A DNA stretch of 64,000 nucleotides, from the NCBI GenBank assembly GCA_934613505.1, contig CAKTTB010000002.1, forward strand, positions 62,001-126,000, in the 5' to 3' direction. A model generated the notes under the pieces. That model had not been told where the DNA came from and searched no databases. It saw only the letters and a program-made list of their open reading frames with translations. Made by a program: the position numbers and the translations under genes. This DNA is from an uncultured Oscillospiraceae bacterium (GTDB lineage: Bacteria; Bacillota; Clostridia; Oscillospirales; Oscillospiraceae). How positions within the stretch are numbered: position 1 is the first letter of the stretch; every line of letters starts with the position of its first letter. This document shows, piece by piece, positions 9,044-17,783 of the stretch.

Positions 9044-9652
9044 ATGATCCGGGTCAATGCCATCGGCGACGCCTGCCCGCTGCCGGTGATCAAAACGATG
9101 AATGCATTAAAGGAGCTCGGCGGCGCCGGAACGGTCGAGGTGCTGGTCGATAACGAGGTCGCTGTGCAGAATCTGACGCGGCTTGCGGAAAACAAGGGCT
9201 GCACGATAAAGACGGAACGGGTATCTGAAAAGGAATACCGCGTCACGCTCACCGCAAGCAGAGCCGTCGAGCAGACCGGCGATGAAGCGAGCTTCTGCAC
9301 AGTCCCCGCCGCGCAGAAAAAGATTGTGGTCGTCATCTCCGCCGACCATATGGGCGAGGGGAACGACGAGCTGGGCAGGATCCTGCTCAAGGGATTTCTG
9401 TTCGCGCTGACGCAGCAGGAGACGCTTCCATCCACGATCCTGTTCTATAACGGCGGCGCGAGCGTCACCTGTGAAGGCTCCGCTTCGCTGGACGATCTGC
9501 GCGAGCTTGCAAAGCTCGGTGTGGAGATCCTCACCTGCGGCACGTGCCTGAACTATTATGGCCTGACGGACAAGCTGCGTGTCGGCGAAATCACGAATAT
9601 GTATGTGATCGCCGAAAAGCAGCTGCAGGCAGATCTTGTCATCCGCCCGTAA
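9044..9652 (+). CDS. yedF: Sulfurtransferase-like selenium metabolism protein YedF
   Basis: A 202-residue two-domain protein. Residues 1-75 form a TusA-like sulfur-relay domain with the CPLPV motif (ACPLPVIKTMNAL, Cys12). The second half is a DsrE-like domain with a conserved cysteine pair near the C-terminus (TCGTCLNYYGL). This architecture defines the YedF family, which tracks with selenium use (SelD/selenocysteine or selenium-dependent molybdenum enzymes) in anaerobes. No selD or selenoprotein gene is in the window. It is a single-gene unit with its own promoter and terminator. Confidence 0.92.
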   Translation: MIRVNAIGDACPLPVIKTMNALKELGGAGTVEVLVDNEVAVQNLTRLAENKGCTIKTERVSEKEYRVTLTASRAVEQTGDEASFCTVPAAQKKIVVVISADHMGEGNDELGRILLKGFLFALTQQETLPSTILFYNGGASVTCEGSASLDDLRELAKLGVEILTCGTCLNYYGLTDKLRVGEITNMYVIAEKQLQADLVIRP

Positions 9653-9750
9653 GCAAAGGTGCGGATTTCTGCCGGTTGTGCGGCGGCAGCTATACCACCG
9701 CCGTTATAAGCTATATGAATACTGAAGTTATTCACAAGTTAACGCGGAAA

Positions 9751-9779
9751 AAAGCGCCCAATTGGGCGCTTTTTTTTTC
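9751..9779 (+). terminator. Terminator downstream of yedF
   Basis: An 18-bp perfect palindrome (AGCGCCCAATTGGGCGCT, 9753-9770) is preceded by A residues and followed by a run of eight or nine T residues. It can act in both directions and closes the yedF unit about 100 bases after its stop. Confidence 0.9.
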
Positions 9780-9819
9780 GGCAAAACAGAGAAAAACAGT
9801 CAGCTTTGAGAAAAAATTC

Positions 9820-9848
9820 TTTTCAAGATAACCATGCCATGCTATACT
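9820..9848 (+). promoter_or_regulatory. Promoter of the BMP/nucleoside ABC operon
   Basis: An extended -10 element TGCTATACT (9840-9848) is preceded 17 bases upstream by a weak -35 (TTTTCA, 9820-9825). It lies 40 bases before the translation start of the first transporter gene. Confidence 0.65.
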
Positions 9849-9888
9849 CAGTAGCAGAGAAGAGAAACGAACAAAGGAGGGCTTGAGC

Positions 9889-11400
9889 TTGAGTGAATTG
9901 CTGCGCATGGAGCATATCAGCAAGCGCTTCGGCAGCTTCTACGCCAACCGGGACATCAGTCTGCAGGTGAACCGCGGAGAGGTTCTGACGCTTCTGGGTG
10001 AAAACGGCGCGGGGAAATCGACGCTGATGAACATCCTCATCGGCCTGTATCAGCCGACGGAGGGCAAGATCTTTCTGGAGGGCAAGGAGGTCCGGGTCGA
10101 ATCCCCGAGTCAGGCCGTCAAGCTGGGCATCGGCATGGTGCATCAGCACTTCATGCTGGTCGAGGCGATGACGGTCTTTGACAATATCATCCTCGGTGAC
10201 AAGCATGCGAAGGGCATCTTCATCGACCGCGCGGCCCGCCGCCGGGAGATCGAGGAGCTGTCGCAGAAATATGGCCTTGACGTCCAGCTCGATAAGCTCA
10301 TCACGGAGATCTCCGTCGGCGAGCAGCAGAGGACGGAGATCCTCAAGGCGCTCTACCACGGCGCGGAGCTGCTGATCCTCGACGAGCCGTCCGCCGCACT
10401 GACGGATATCGAGGTCGAGGGTCTGTTCGCCATCATGAAAAAGCTCGTGAGCGAGGGCAAGAGCATCATCTTCATCAGCCACAAGATGCGCGAGGTCCTG
10501 CATATCTCCGACCGCATCACGGTCCTTCGCCTCGGAGAGGTGGTCGGCACGGTCAACCGGTCGGAAACGGACGGGCAGAAGCTCGCCAGCATGATGATCG
10601 GCAAGGAGCTGACGGTCTCGCAGTATGAAAAGATCGAAGCGGACGGCCGCGAGGTCGTCGCAGAGCTGGATCATGTCGACTTCAATAAGGAAAGCAAGCA
10701 CAGCGGCCTGAACGATCTGTCCCTCAAGGTTCACAGCGGCGAGATCGTCGGCATCGCCGGCGTCGACGGCAACGGCCAGACGCAGCTGGCGCAGCTCATC
10801 ACTGGTGTCATCACGCCGCAGGGCGGCGAGGTCCATATCGAGGGCAGCCGCGTGTCGGTGTTCGACCCCAACGGCTTCATCGAATATGGCGTCAGCCACG
10901 TGCCGGAAGACCGGAACCTGCAGGGCCTGATCGGCGATATGTCCATCGCGGAAAATCTGGTCCTGAAGGAGACCGACGATCCGCGGTTCAGTCAGGGCAA
11001 GGGCCTCCACCTCAATAAACGCGCCATCAACGCCTATGCGCAGAGCATGGTGCAGAAATATGACGTGCGCTGCACGTCCGTAGGGCAGAGCGTGCGTTCG
11101 CTCTCCGGCGGCAACCAGCAGAAGGTCATCCTCGCGCGCGAGCTGGAGAGCGGCCCGAAGCTGCTCGTTATGGCGCACCCGACGCGCGGCCTCGATATCG
11201 GCGCGACCAGCTTCGTCCACGAGCAGATGATCGCCGCGCGGGAACGCGGCGTCGGCATTCTGCTCATCAGCGCGGACTTTGATGAGATTCTGGAAATGTC
11301 CGACCGCATCATCGTCTGCTTCGAGGGCAGGATCATGGGCGAGTTTTCCGGCAAGAATCCGCCGGTCGACGAGATCAGTCTTGCCATGACCGGTAAGTGA
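9889..11400 (+). CDS. ABC transporter ATP-binding protein, nucleoside/BMP type (two ABC domains)
   Basis: A 503-residue protein with two tandem ABC domains, as in NupO/YufO and sugar importers. The first Walker A is GENGAGKS (residues 37-44) with an atypical signature SVGEQQR. The second domain has a degenerate P-loop (GVDGNGQTQ) and a canonical LSGGNQQK signature. TTG 9889 is chosen as start because the AAAGGAGG site at 9873-9880 is then 8 bases away; TTG 9883 would leave only 2. It energises the two permeases that follow with spacings of 16 and -1 bases. Confidence 0.9.
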   Translation: MSELLRMEHISKRFGSFYANRDISLQVNRGEVLTLLGENGAGKSTLMNILIGLYQPTEGKIFLEGKEVRVESPSQAVKLGIGMVHQHFMLVEAMTVFDNIILGDKHAKGIFIDRAARRREIEELSQKYGLDVQLDKLITEISVGEQQRTEILKALYHGAELLILDEPSAALTDIEVEGLFAIMKKLVSEGKSIIFISHKMREVLHISDRITVLRLGEVVGTVNRSETDGQKLASMMIGKELTVSQYEKIEADGREVVAELDHVDFNKESKHSGLNDLSLKVHSGEIVGIAGVDGNGQTQLAQLITGVITPQGGEVHIEGSRVSVFDPNGFIEYGVSHVPEDRNLQGLIGDMSIAENLVLKETDDPRFSQGKGLHLNKRAINAYAQSMVQKYDVRCTSVGQSVRSLSGGNQQKVILARELESGPKLLVMAHPTRGLDIGATSFVHEQMIAARERGVGILLISADFDEILEMSDRIIVCFEGRIMGEFSGKNPPVDEISLAMTGK

Positions 11401-11416
11401 GAGGGGGCAGCGCAAT

Positions 11417-12484
11417 ATGGAAAAACTGAAAAAAGGGTTCGGCGCGTTCCTTGTGCCGCTGCTGTCGATCCTTCTGGCGTTCATCATCGGCGGCATCATC
11501 ATGGCGGCGCTGGGCGCAGATCCGTTCCTCGCAGTCAAATATCTGTTTCAGGGCGCGTTCGGCTCCAAGGCCGGCATCGGCACGACGCTGACCAAGGCCA
11601 CGCCCCTCATGTTCACGGCGCTTTGCGCGTGCTTCGCGTATAAATGCGGCGTGTTTAACCTCGGCGGTGAGGGACAGTTCCTCATGGGCTCTATCGCGGC
11701 ATTCCTGACGTGCTACTTCACGGGCGCGACCGGTTTTGGCGGCGTTGTGCTGGCGCTGCTGGCCGGTGTGCTGGCCGGCGGCTTCTGGGGCATGATCCCC
11801 GGCGTTCTCAAGATCACGCGCGGGCAGAATGAGATGATCATCTCCATCATGCTCAACTACGTGGCGACCCTCTTCATGGGCGTCATCTATACCAGCTGGA
11901 TCCGCGATGCATCCGTGCCGCAGACGCCGGCCATCGCAGACGCGGTCCACCTGCCGCGCATCATTTCCGGCATGCGCTTTACGTGGGGCCTTGTCATCGC
12001 CGTGGCGGTCGGCCTGATCCTCTATTATGTCCTGTTCTGGACGAGCGCGGGCTTCCGCCTGCGCGCCGTCGGCTATAACATGACGGCCAGCCGCTTCAAC
12101 GGCATCCCCGTCAAGCGATACATGCTCGCCAGCTTCATTATTTCCGGCGCCATCGCCGGTCTCGGCGGCAGCGCGGAGCTGCTCGGCACGCAGTTCCGTC
12201 TTATCAACGGCTTCGGCGCAGGCTACGGCTTCGACGGTGTGGCCATGGCGCTTATCGGCCAGCTGCATCCGCTGGCGACGATGGTCGTGGCGCTGTTCTT
12301 TGCGGTGCTGCGCGTCGGCTCGACCACCATGCAGGCGGCCACCGGTGTGCCGACCAGCGTCTCGGATATCATCCAGGCGCTCGTGATCGTCTTTTCCGTG
12401 GCTGGCATGGCGCTGACGAAGCTGCCGGAGTTTGAAGCATGGAAAAACCGCGTGTTTGGAAAGAGAAAGGCGGGTGAAGCGTAA
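11417..12484 (+). CDS. ABC transporter permease, nucleoside/BMP type (first subunit)
   Basis: A 355-residue membrane protein of the branched-chain/monosaccharide permease fold (BPD_transp_2), with about ten hydrophobic segments and the family motif FNLGGEGQF near residue 80. It matches NupP/YufP-type subunits that import nucleosides. A GAGGGGG site precedes ATG 11417. Its TAA overlaps the ATG of the next gene by one base, so the two permeases are probably made in equal amounts as a heterodimer. Confidence 0.9.
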   Translation: MEKLKKGFGAFLVPLLSILLAFIIGGIIMAALGADPFLAVKYLFQGAFGSKAGIGTTLTKATPLMFTALCACFAYKCGVFNLGGEGQFLMGSIAAFLTCYFTGATGFGGVVLALLAGVLAGGFWGMIPGVLKITRGQNEMIISIMLNYVATLFMGVIYTSWIRDASVPQTPAIADAVHLPRIISGMRFTWGLVIAVAVGLILYYVLFWTSAGFRLRAVGYNMTASRFNGIPVKRYMLASFIISGAIAGLGGSAELLGTQFRLINGFGAGYGFDGVAMALIGQLHPLATMVVALFFAVLRVGSTTMQAATGVPTSVSDIIQALVIVFSVAGMALTKLPEFEAWKNRVFGKRKAGEA

Positions 12485-13407
12485 TGGATTGGATCTCGAG
12501 CTTACTTCTGGCGACTGTCCGTCTGGCCATCCCCGTGCTCCTCATTTCGCTTGCCGAACTCTACGGCCAGCGGGCCGGTATGGTCAATATCGGACTTGAG
12601 GGTCTGGCGGCCATCGGTGCGCTCGTCGGCTTCCTCGTGTGCTACGTGACCGGCTCCAACTGGCTGGGGCTTCTGTGCGGCGCACTGGCCGGTATTGCCG
12701 TCAATATGATCTATGCGTTCTCCACCGTCACGCTCTGCGCGGATCATACGGTCTACGGCATGGCCATCAACATTTTCGCGCCCGCGCTGGCGTCGTTCAT
12801 CTACCGCGTCTACTTCGGCACCGGCTCCGACCTTAAGCAGATCGTCACCATGCCGTCCATTGCTGTCCCCGGTCTCAAGGACATCCCTGTTCTCGGTCCG
12901 CTGCTCTTCGATCAGAGTCCGATGGTCTATCTTGCCATCCTGCTCGTGATCTTCACGGCGGTGTTCTTCGGCAAGACGCGCGCAGGTCTCAGCTATAAGT
13001 CCGTCGGCGAGCATCCGCAGGCCGCCGCGACGCTCGGCATCAACGTCGTCGGCGTCAAGTATCTCGCGTGCGTGATCTGCGGCGCGCTGTCCGGCATCGG
13101 CGGCGCATACCTCACGACCTGCTATTCCAGCACCTACACCGACGGCATCGTTGCCGGCCGCGGCTTCATCGCGCTGGCCGCCGTCATCTTCGGCCGCTGG
13201 AACGCGGGCGGCATCCTGCTGGCCTGCCTGTTCTTCGGCTTCTGCGACGCGCTGCAGATCCGTCTGCAGGTGTCCGGCATCGCCATCCCGTATCAGTTCT
13301 TCCAGATGATCCCCTATGTGGCGACCGTTGTCGTCCTGAGCCTGATCGGCACAAAGCAGGCAGGCCCCAAGGCCAACGGCAAGCCCTACCGCCGTGAGCA
13401 GCGGTGA
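12484..13407 (+). CDS. ABC transporter permease, nucleoside/BMP type (second subunit)
   Basis: A 307-residue partner permease of the same fold, corresponding to NupQ/YufQ. The motif MVNIGLEGLAAIGAL near residue 32 is the counterpart of the NLGGEGQ motif in the first subunit. Translationally coupled to the upstream gene (TAATG). The basic C-terminal tail is probably cytosolic. Nucleosides are the likely cargo by family; the sequence does not fix the specificity. Confidence 0.9.
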   Translation: MDWISSLLLATVRLAIPVLLISLAELYGQRAGMVNIGLEGLAAIGALVGFLVCYVTGSNWLGLLCGALAGIAVNMIYAFSTVTLCADHTVYGMAINIFAPALASFIYRVYFGTGSDLKQIVTMPSIAVPGLKDIPVLGPLLFDQSPMVYLAILLVIFTAVFFGKTRAGLSYKSVGEHPQAAATLGINVVGVKYLACVICGALSGIGGAYLTTCYSSTYTDGIVAGRGFIALAAVIFGRWNAGGILLACLFFGFCDALQIRLQVSGIAIPYQFFQMIPYVATVVVLSLIGTKQAGPKANGKPYRREQR

Positions 13408-13462
13408 TGCGGTAATAACGTTGCAAAACGCTATTATATATTATTTTACGGAGGGAAAACGA

Positions 13463-14551
13463 ATGAAAAAGATCTTTGCACTGCTTCTGGCTCTTGCGAT
13501 GCTGCTGACGCTCGCCGCCTGCGCCGGGAAGGCTGAACCGGCCAAGACCGAGACCGAGGCGCCCGCCGCTTCCGAAACGGAAACGCCCGCTGCCGCGGAA
13601 ACCGAGACCGAAGCACCGTCCGGCAAGACCTACAAGGTCGCTATGATCTGCGACTCCAGCATCAACGACGGCGGCTGGGGCGCTGCCTGCTACAACGCCA
13701 TGATCGCGGCTGCCGAGAAGAAGGGCTGGCAGACGGAAGTCACCGACTCCATCTCGCAGGACGCCTACTATGATTCCATCGTTGCCTACTGCGCACTGGG
13801 CTATGACATGATCTACGCGCCCGGCAACCAGTACACCGACGCAGTCCTGCAGGCTGCCGAAGAATATCCCGACGTTGCCTTCGCGCTGCTGAACGGCGCA
13901 GTCAACACGCCGGAAAAGGCTGTCAACAAGAACGTTTCCTCCCTGCTCCCGAACGCACAGCAGATCGGCTGGATCGCCGGCGCGCTGGCAGGCCTGATGA
14001 CTGAGAGCGGCAAGCTTGGCTTCATCGGCGGCATGGAGCTGGATACCACCAAGGGCAAGATCGCGGGCTATGAAGAGGCTGCGAAGTTTGTCGGCGAAAA
14101 GGAAGGCAAGGAGATCGAGCTTCTGAATGTTCCCTATGCCAACTCCTTCTCCGACGCTCCCAAGGGCAAGGAATTTGCGACTGAGCTGATCGCGCAGGGC
14201 GCTGACGTCTTCTTTGGCGACGCTTCCGCCGTCGACTCCGGCGCGCGCGAAGCCATCGACGCTGCCAACGCAGCCTCCGGCTCCGTTACGATCTACGATA
14301 TCGGCCAGCCTGCTGATATCCTCGGCCAGAACGAGTGCATCATCTGCTCGCAGGTCACCGACAACTCCGCCATGGTCGTCGCTTCCATGGAGGCTGTCGA
14401 GGCCGGCACCTTCGGCGGCGAAGTGCTCTACGGCACGCTGCAGAACGGCACGCTGTCCGCAGGCGCTCTGAGCGACCTCGTTCCCGCTGACGTGCAGGAG
14501 AAGTACCTGGCCTACATCGACGAGATGATCGCCGGCACCTTCATGCAGTAA
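13463..14551 (+). CDS. BMP-family substrate-binding lipoprotein
   Basis: A 362-residue lipoprotein. The signal peptide ends in the lipobox LAAC (MKKIFALLLALAMLLTLAAC), followed by a Glu/Thr/Ala/Pro-rich linker (about residues 22-53) and the BMP/PnrA binding domain starting TYKVAMICDSSINDGGW. The frame is open upstream, but ATG 13463 has a GGAGGG site and starts the signal peptide. As last gene of the importer operon it would present purine nucleosides (or related ligands) to the permeases. The terminator hairpins at 14572-14791 follow. Confidence 0.9.
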   Translation: MKKIFALLLALAMLLTLAACAGKAEPAKTETEAPAASETETPAAAETETEAPSGKTYKVAMICDSSINDGGWGAACYNAMIAAAEKKGWQTEVTDSISQDAYYDSIVAYCALGYDMIYAPGNQYTDAVLQAAEEYPDVAFALLNGAVNTPEKAVNKNVSSLLPNAQQIGWIAGALAGLMTESGKLGFIGGMELDTTKGKIAGYEEAAKFVGEKEGKEIELLNVPYANSFSDAPKGKEFATELIAQGADVFFGDASAVDSGAREAIDAANAASGSVTIYDIGQPADILGQNECIICSQVTDNSAMVVASMEAVEAGTFGGEVLYGTLQNGTLSAGALSDLVPADVQEKYLAYIDEMIAGTFMQ

Positions 14552-14571
14552 AAAACAGCTGATACCCAAAT

Positions 14572-14791
14572 GGCCGGGCCGTCCGATGGATGGCCCGGCT
14601 CAGCGTGTCGAAAAAGTCTTTTCGCCCCGCTGAGACAGTTTTTCGAACTTTGAAAAAGTTCGAAAAACTGGTTGATTGAACGCGAAGGGGGCTCTTTGCC
14701 CCCTTCACTCTTCCCCTGCTTCTCTGTCATCCAACTGTTTCTCATGTTTTTTTGACAGTCTCGGCCGGGCCGTCCGATGGATGGCCCGGCT
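14572..14791 (+). repeat. Terminator-flanked intergenic repeat, copy 1
   Basis: An identical 29-base hairpin-forming sequence (GGCCGGGCC arm, 11-base loop) occurs at 14572-14600 and again at 14763-14791. Between them is a core that begins CTCAGCGTGTCGAAAAA (14599) and ends TTTTTTGACAGTCTC (to 14762). The core also holds a 16-bp perfect stem with a 3-base loop (14636-14670) and a smaller GC hairpin (AAGGGGG…CCCCCTT, about 14683-14706). The same end motifs recur in reverse at 58896-59172 and, in part, at 62450-62491. The first hairpin also ends the BMP operon. No gene is seen in 14552-14931. Confidence 0.7.
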
Positions 14792-14873
14792 TTCTGTTTA
14801 TCTTATCCGGATGGCCTGCAGTTTTTGTCAAATTCGGGAATGTGCCCAAAAGGCGGAAATCATTCATGCCGTG

Positions 14874-14904
14874 TTCACACATTCGCGAAGCAGGTTTTTA
14901 TAAT
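14874..14904 (+). promoter_or_regulatory. Candidate ftsH promoter
   Basis: A perfect TATAAT (14899-14904) has TTCACA (14874-14879) 19 bases upstream, just before the ftsH ribosome site. The spacing is long but usable. Confidence 0.45.
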
Positions 14905-14931
14905 GAAGAAAAAACAAAGGGAGTGTACGCG

Positions 14932-16767
14932 ATGAAAGAAGTGAAATCCCCGAAAAAACCGCTTCTGTATTACTACGGGATCATCCTGCTGGTGATCCTG
15001 CTGTTCAACCTGATCGTGTCTCCGCTGCTCATGCAGCAGCAGGTCACGGAGGTGGACTACGGCACCTTCATGCGCATGATCGAGGAAAAGAACATCGGCA
15101 AGGTGCAGGTGGACAGCGACGAGATCGTCTTTACCGACAAGGACGAAAAAACAGTCTACTCCACCGGCGCGATGGACGACCCCACGCTGACCCAGCGCCT
15201 GTATGACTGCGGCGCGACCTTCACCAAAGAGGTGCAGCAGACCACCTCGCCGGTCCTGAGCTTCCTCCTCACGACGATCCTGCCGCTCGTGATCTTCATC
15301 GGCATCGGCCAGTATCTAAGCAAGAAGCTGCTGGAAAACGCAGGCGGCAAGAACTCTCTGATGTTCGGCGCGTCCGGCAATTCCAATGCCAAAGTCTACG
15401 TCCAGTCGACGCAGGGCATCCACTTCTCCGACGTGGCCGGTGAGGATGAGGCCAAGGAAAACCTGCAGGAGATCGTTGACTACCTGCATAACCCGCAGAA
15501 GTACACCGAAGCCGGCGCTTCCATGCCGAAGGGCCTGCTGCTCGTCGGCCCTCCGGGTACCGGCAAGACGATGCTGGCCAAAGCCGTGGCCGGTGAAGCC
15601 AACGTGCCGTTCTTCTCCATCTCCGGCTCGGAGTTCGTGGAGATGTTCGTCGGCATGGGCGCAAGCAAGGTGCGCGACCTTTTCAAGCAGGCGAAGGAAA
15701 AAGCACCCTGCATCGTCTTCATCGACGAGATCGACGCCATCGGCCAGAAGCGCAGCGGCGGCAACGGCATGGGCGGCAACGACGAACGCGAGCAGACCCT
15801 CAACCAGCTGCTGACCGAAATGGACGGCTTTGAGGGCAACACCGGTGTCATCATTCTTGCCGCGACGAACCGGCCTGAATCCCTTGACCCCGCGCTGACG
15901 CGCCCCGGCCGCTTTGACCGCCGCGTGCCTGTGGAGCTGCCCGACCTTGCGGGCCGTGAAGCGATTCTGAAAGTCCACGCGAAGAAGATCAAAACGGCGG
16001 ATGATGTGGATTTCCACACCGTCGCCCGCATGGCTGCCGGCGCCTCCGGCGCGGAGCTGGCCAACATCATCAACGAAGCGGCGCTGCGCGCCGTGCGGAA
16101 CGGCCGCGTCATCGTCACCGAAGCCGATCTGGAAGAGAGCATCGAGACGGTCATTGCCGGTTATCAGAAGAAAAATGTCGTCCTGTCCGATCAGGAGAAG
16201 CGCGTTGTTGCCTACCACGAGATTGGTCACGCACTGGTAGCCGCCCTGCAGACGCATTCCGCGCCCGTGCAGAAGATTACCATCATCCCGCGCACCTCCG
16301 GCGCGCTGGGCTATACCATGCAGGTCGATACCGGCGATAAATACCTCATGACAAAGCAGGAGATCGAGAATAAGATCGCCACGCTCACCGGCGGCCGCGC
16401 CGCAGAGGAGGTCGTTTTTGGCGAGATCACCACCGGCGCATCCAACGACATTGAGCAGGCAACCAAGCTGGCCAGAGCTATGATCACCCGCTACGGCATG
16501 AGCGAAGAATTTGATATGGTCGCCATGGAGACGGTCACGAACCAGTATCTCGGCGGCGATACCTCGCTGGCCTGTGCAGCCGATACGCAGAAGCGCATCG
16601 ACGAAAAGGTCGTGGAGCTTGTCAAGGCGCAGCACGAAAAGGCGCGCAAGATCCTGACGGACAACCGTAAAAAGCTGGATGAGCTGGCACAGTTCCTTTA
16701 TGAAAAGGAGACCATCACCGGCGAAGAGTTCATGCAGATCCTGAAGGAGGAGGGAGAACAGCAATGA
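14932..16767 (+). CDS. ftsH: ATP-dependent zinc metalloprotease FtsH
   Basis: A 611-residue membrane AAA protease, full length for the family. There are two N-terminal membrane segments (about 18-38 and 105-128) around an extracytoplasmic domain. The AAA module has Walker A GPPGTGKT (206-213), Walker [12 protein letters not shown] and the arginine-finger region RPGRFDRR. The zinc site HEIGH starts at H429. ATG 14932 is chosen over the longer open frame because AAAGGGAG lies 8 bases upstream and the N-terminus then matches FtsH. It degrades misfolded and short-lived membrane and cytosolic proteins. The stop overlaps the next gene (ATGA). Confidence 0.96.
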   Translation: MKEVKSPKKPLLYYYGIILLVILLFNLIVSPLLMQQQVTEVDYGTFMRMIEEKNIGKVQVDSDEIVFTDKDEKTVYSTGAMDDPTLTQRLYDCGATFTKEVQQTTSPVLSFLLTTILPLVIFIGIGQYLSKKLLENAGGKNSLMFGASGNSNAKVYVQSTQGIHFSDVAGEDEAKENLQEIVDYLHNPQKYTEAGASMPKGLLLVGPPGTGKTMLAKAVAGEANVPFFSISGSEFVEMFVGMGASKVRDLFKQAKEKAPCIVFIDEIDAIGQKRSGGNGMGGNDEREQTLNQLLTEMDGFEGNTGVIILAATNRPESLDPALTRPGRFDRRVPVELPDLAGREAILKVHAKKIKTADDVDFHTVARMAAGASGAELANIINEAALRAVRNGRVIVTEADLEESIETVIAGYQKKNVVLSDQEKRVVAYHEIGHALVAALQTHSAPVQKITIIPRTSGALGYTMQVDTGDKYLMTKQEIENKIATLTGGRAAEEVVFGEITTGASNDIEQATKLARAMITRYGMSEEFDMVAMETVTNQYLGGDTSLACAADTQKRIDEKVVELVKAQHEKARKILTDNRKKLDELAQFLYEKETITGEEFMQILKEEGEQQ

Positions 16768-17306
16768 AAAAACGGTCCGGATTCGGCTGGCTGGAGCTGG
16801 TCGAAGGCATTCTTTTGATCTTACTCAGCATCTATACGATCATCTGGCCTGACAGAGCGCTGACCGGCTGGATCGTCCTGTACGGCCTGATCGCCGTCAT
16901 CATGGGCGTGGCGGACATCCTGCTCTATATCCGCGTTGAGCGGTTCACCGGCTTCGGGCCGATCATCTCGCTCGTGTCCGGTGCGCTGAGCGTCATGACG
17001 GGCGTCATGCTGCTGGTCTATCCGAACGCGGGCAAGTGGGTGATGAGCCTGCTGTTCCCGCTGTGGTTCCTGACGCACTGCATCTCCCGGCTGGCAGGGC
17101 TGCACACGGTGCGGCTGCTTGCGAGCCGGTTCACCTACTGGTTCACGCTCGTCATGAACGTGCTGGGGCTGGCGCTCGGCGTCATGATGCTGGCGCGGCC
17201 GTGGTTCTCGCTGCTGTCGCTGGAGTACCTGGTCAGCTTCTATCTGATGCTGCTCGGCGTGGACTGCATCATTCTTGCATGCAGCCGCCTCGGTTCGCGC
17301 GGGTAA
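16764..17306 (+). CDS. HdeD/DUF308-like small membrane protein
   Basis: A 180-residue integral membrane protein with about six hydrophobic helices arranged as repeated helix pairs, as in the DUF308/HdeD family. It is translationally coupled to ftsH through a 4-base ATGA overlap. Family members are linked to acid or envelope stress, but no biochemical role is established. A partner or substrate role with FtsH is only a contextual guess. Confidence 0.75.
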   Translation: MKKRSGFGWLELVEGILLILLSIYTIIWPDRALTGWIVLYGLIAVIMGVADILLYIRVERFTGFGPIISLVSGALSVMTGVMLLVYPNAGKWVMSLLFPLWFLTHCISRLAGLHTVRLLASRFTYWFTLVMNVLGLALGVMMLARPWFSLLSLEYLVSFYLMLLGVDCIILACSRLGSRG

Positions 17307-17405
17307 CAGGAAGGAACAGAATATAATTGCCAGAAAAAGTATAAAAATGATATAAAATGACGCAATTTATACCTTTTCTCATAAGAAAATCGTCGGATTG
17401 CACAG

Positions 17406-17433
17406 TTGACTTGCTTTGCTTCTATGCTATAAT
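17406..17433 (+). promoter_or_regulatory. Strong promoter of the cobalamin operon
   Basis: TTGACT (17406-17411), a 16-base spacer and a perfect TATAAT (17428-17433) with an upstream TGC (extended -10). The riboswitch begins about 25 bases downstream. This is one of the best sigma-A promoters in the window. Confidence 0.88.
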
Positions 17434-17460
17434 GTGGTCTGTCTGAAAAATATAAATTGT

Positions 17461-17625
17461 AGCGCCAAGGTGCCTGCCGCAAGGCGGGTGAAAAGGGAAT
17501 CCGGTGTGAATCCGGAGCGATACAGTCACTGTGTAAGGGAGCGGCCCTGCAAAAACTACTGGGAAACCGGGAAGGGCAGAAGCCGCGTCGACCGAAGTCA
17601 GGAGACCTGCCTTGGCGTGGAATCT
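17461..17625 (+). ncRNA. Cobalamin riboswitch controlling the cbi/btu operon
   Basis: The conserved cobalamin aptamer blocks appear in order: AAAAGGGAATCCGGTGTGAA (17490-17509), the repeat TCCGGAGC, GGGAAACCGGGAAGGG, and the closing GAAGTCAGGAGACCTGCC around 17594-17611. It lies between a strong promoter and a terminator hairpin (17714-17737), so adenosylcobalamin or a related corrinoid should switch off the 14-kb operon by premature termination. Confidence 0.93.
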
Positions 17626-17713
17626 CGAATCCGCTGCCTACGGGTTGACCTTCCTGCAAGTTTGCGGCGTCCTGCGTACAGATATATGGGCGTCATACGA
17701 TACAGATGGGGAG

Positions 17714-17742
17714 AACGGCTGCGGAAACGCAGCCGTTTTTAT
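17714..17742 (+). terminator. Riboswitch expression-platform terminator
   Basis: AACGGCTGCG and CGCAGCCGTT form a 10-bp stem with a GAAA loop, followed by TTTATATTTT. It lies 42 bases before cbiK and after the aptamer, which makes it the likely ligand-controlled terminator. Confidence 0.88.
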
Positions 17743-17783
17743 ATTTTACCAGACAGAAAATTTAGAAAAGAGGCAGATCCCTA

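Noticed and set aside
14601..14762. Possible small gene in the core between duplicated hairpins
   Set aside because: No start with a ribosome site and no protein-like sequence; it consists of inverted repeats, so it is treated as a repeat element.
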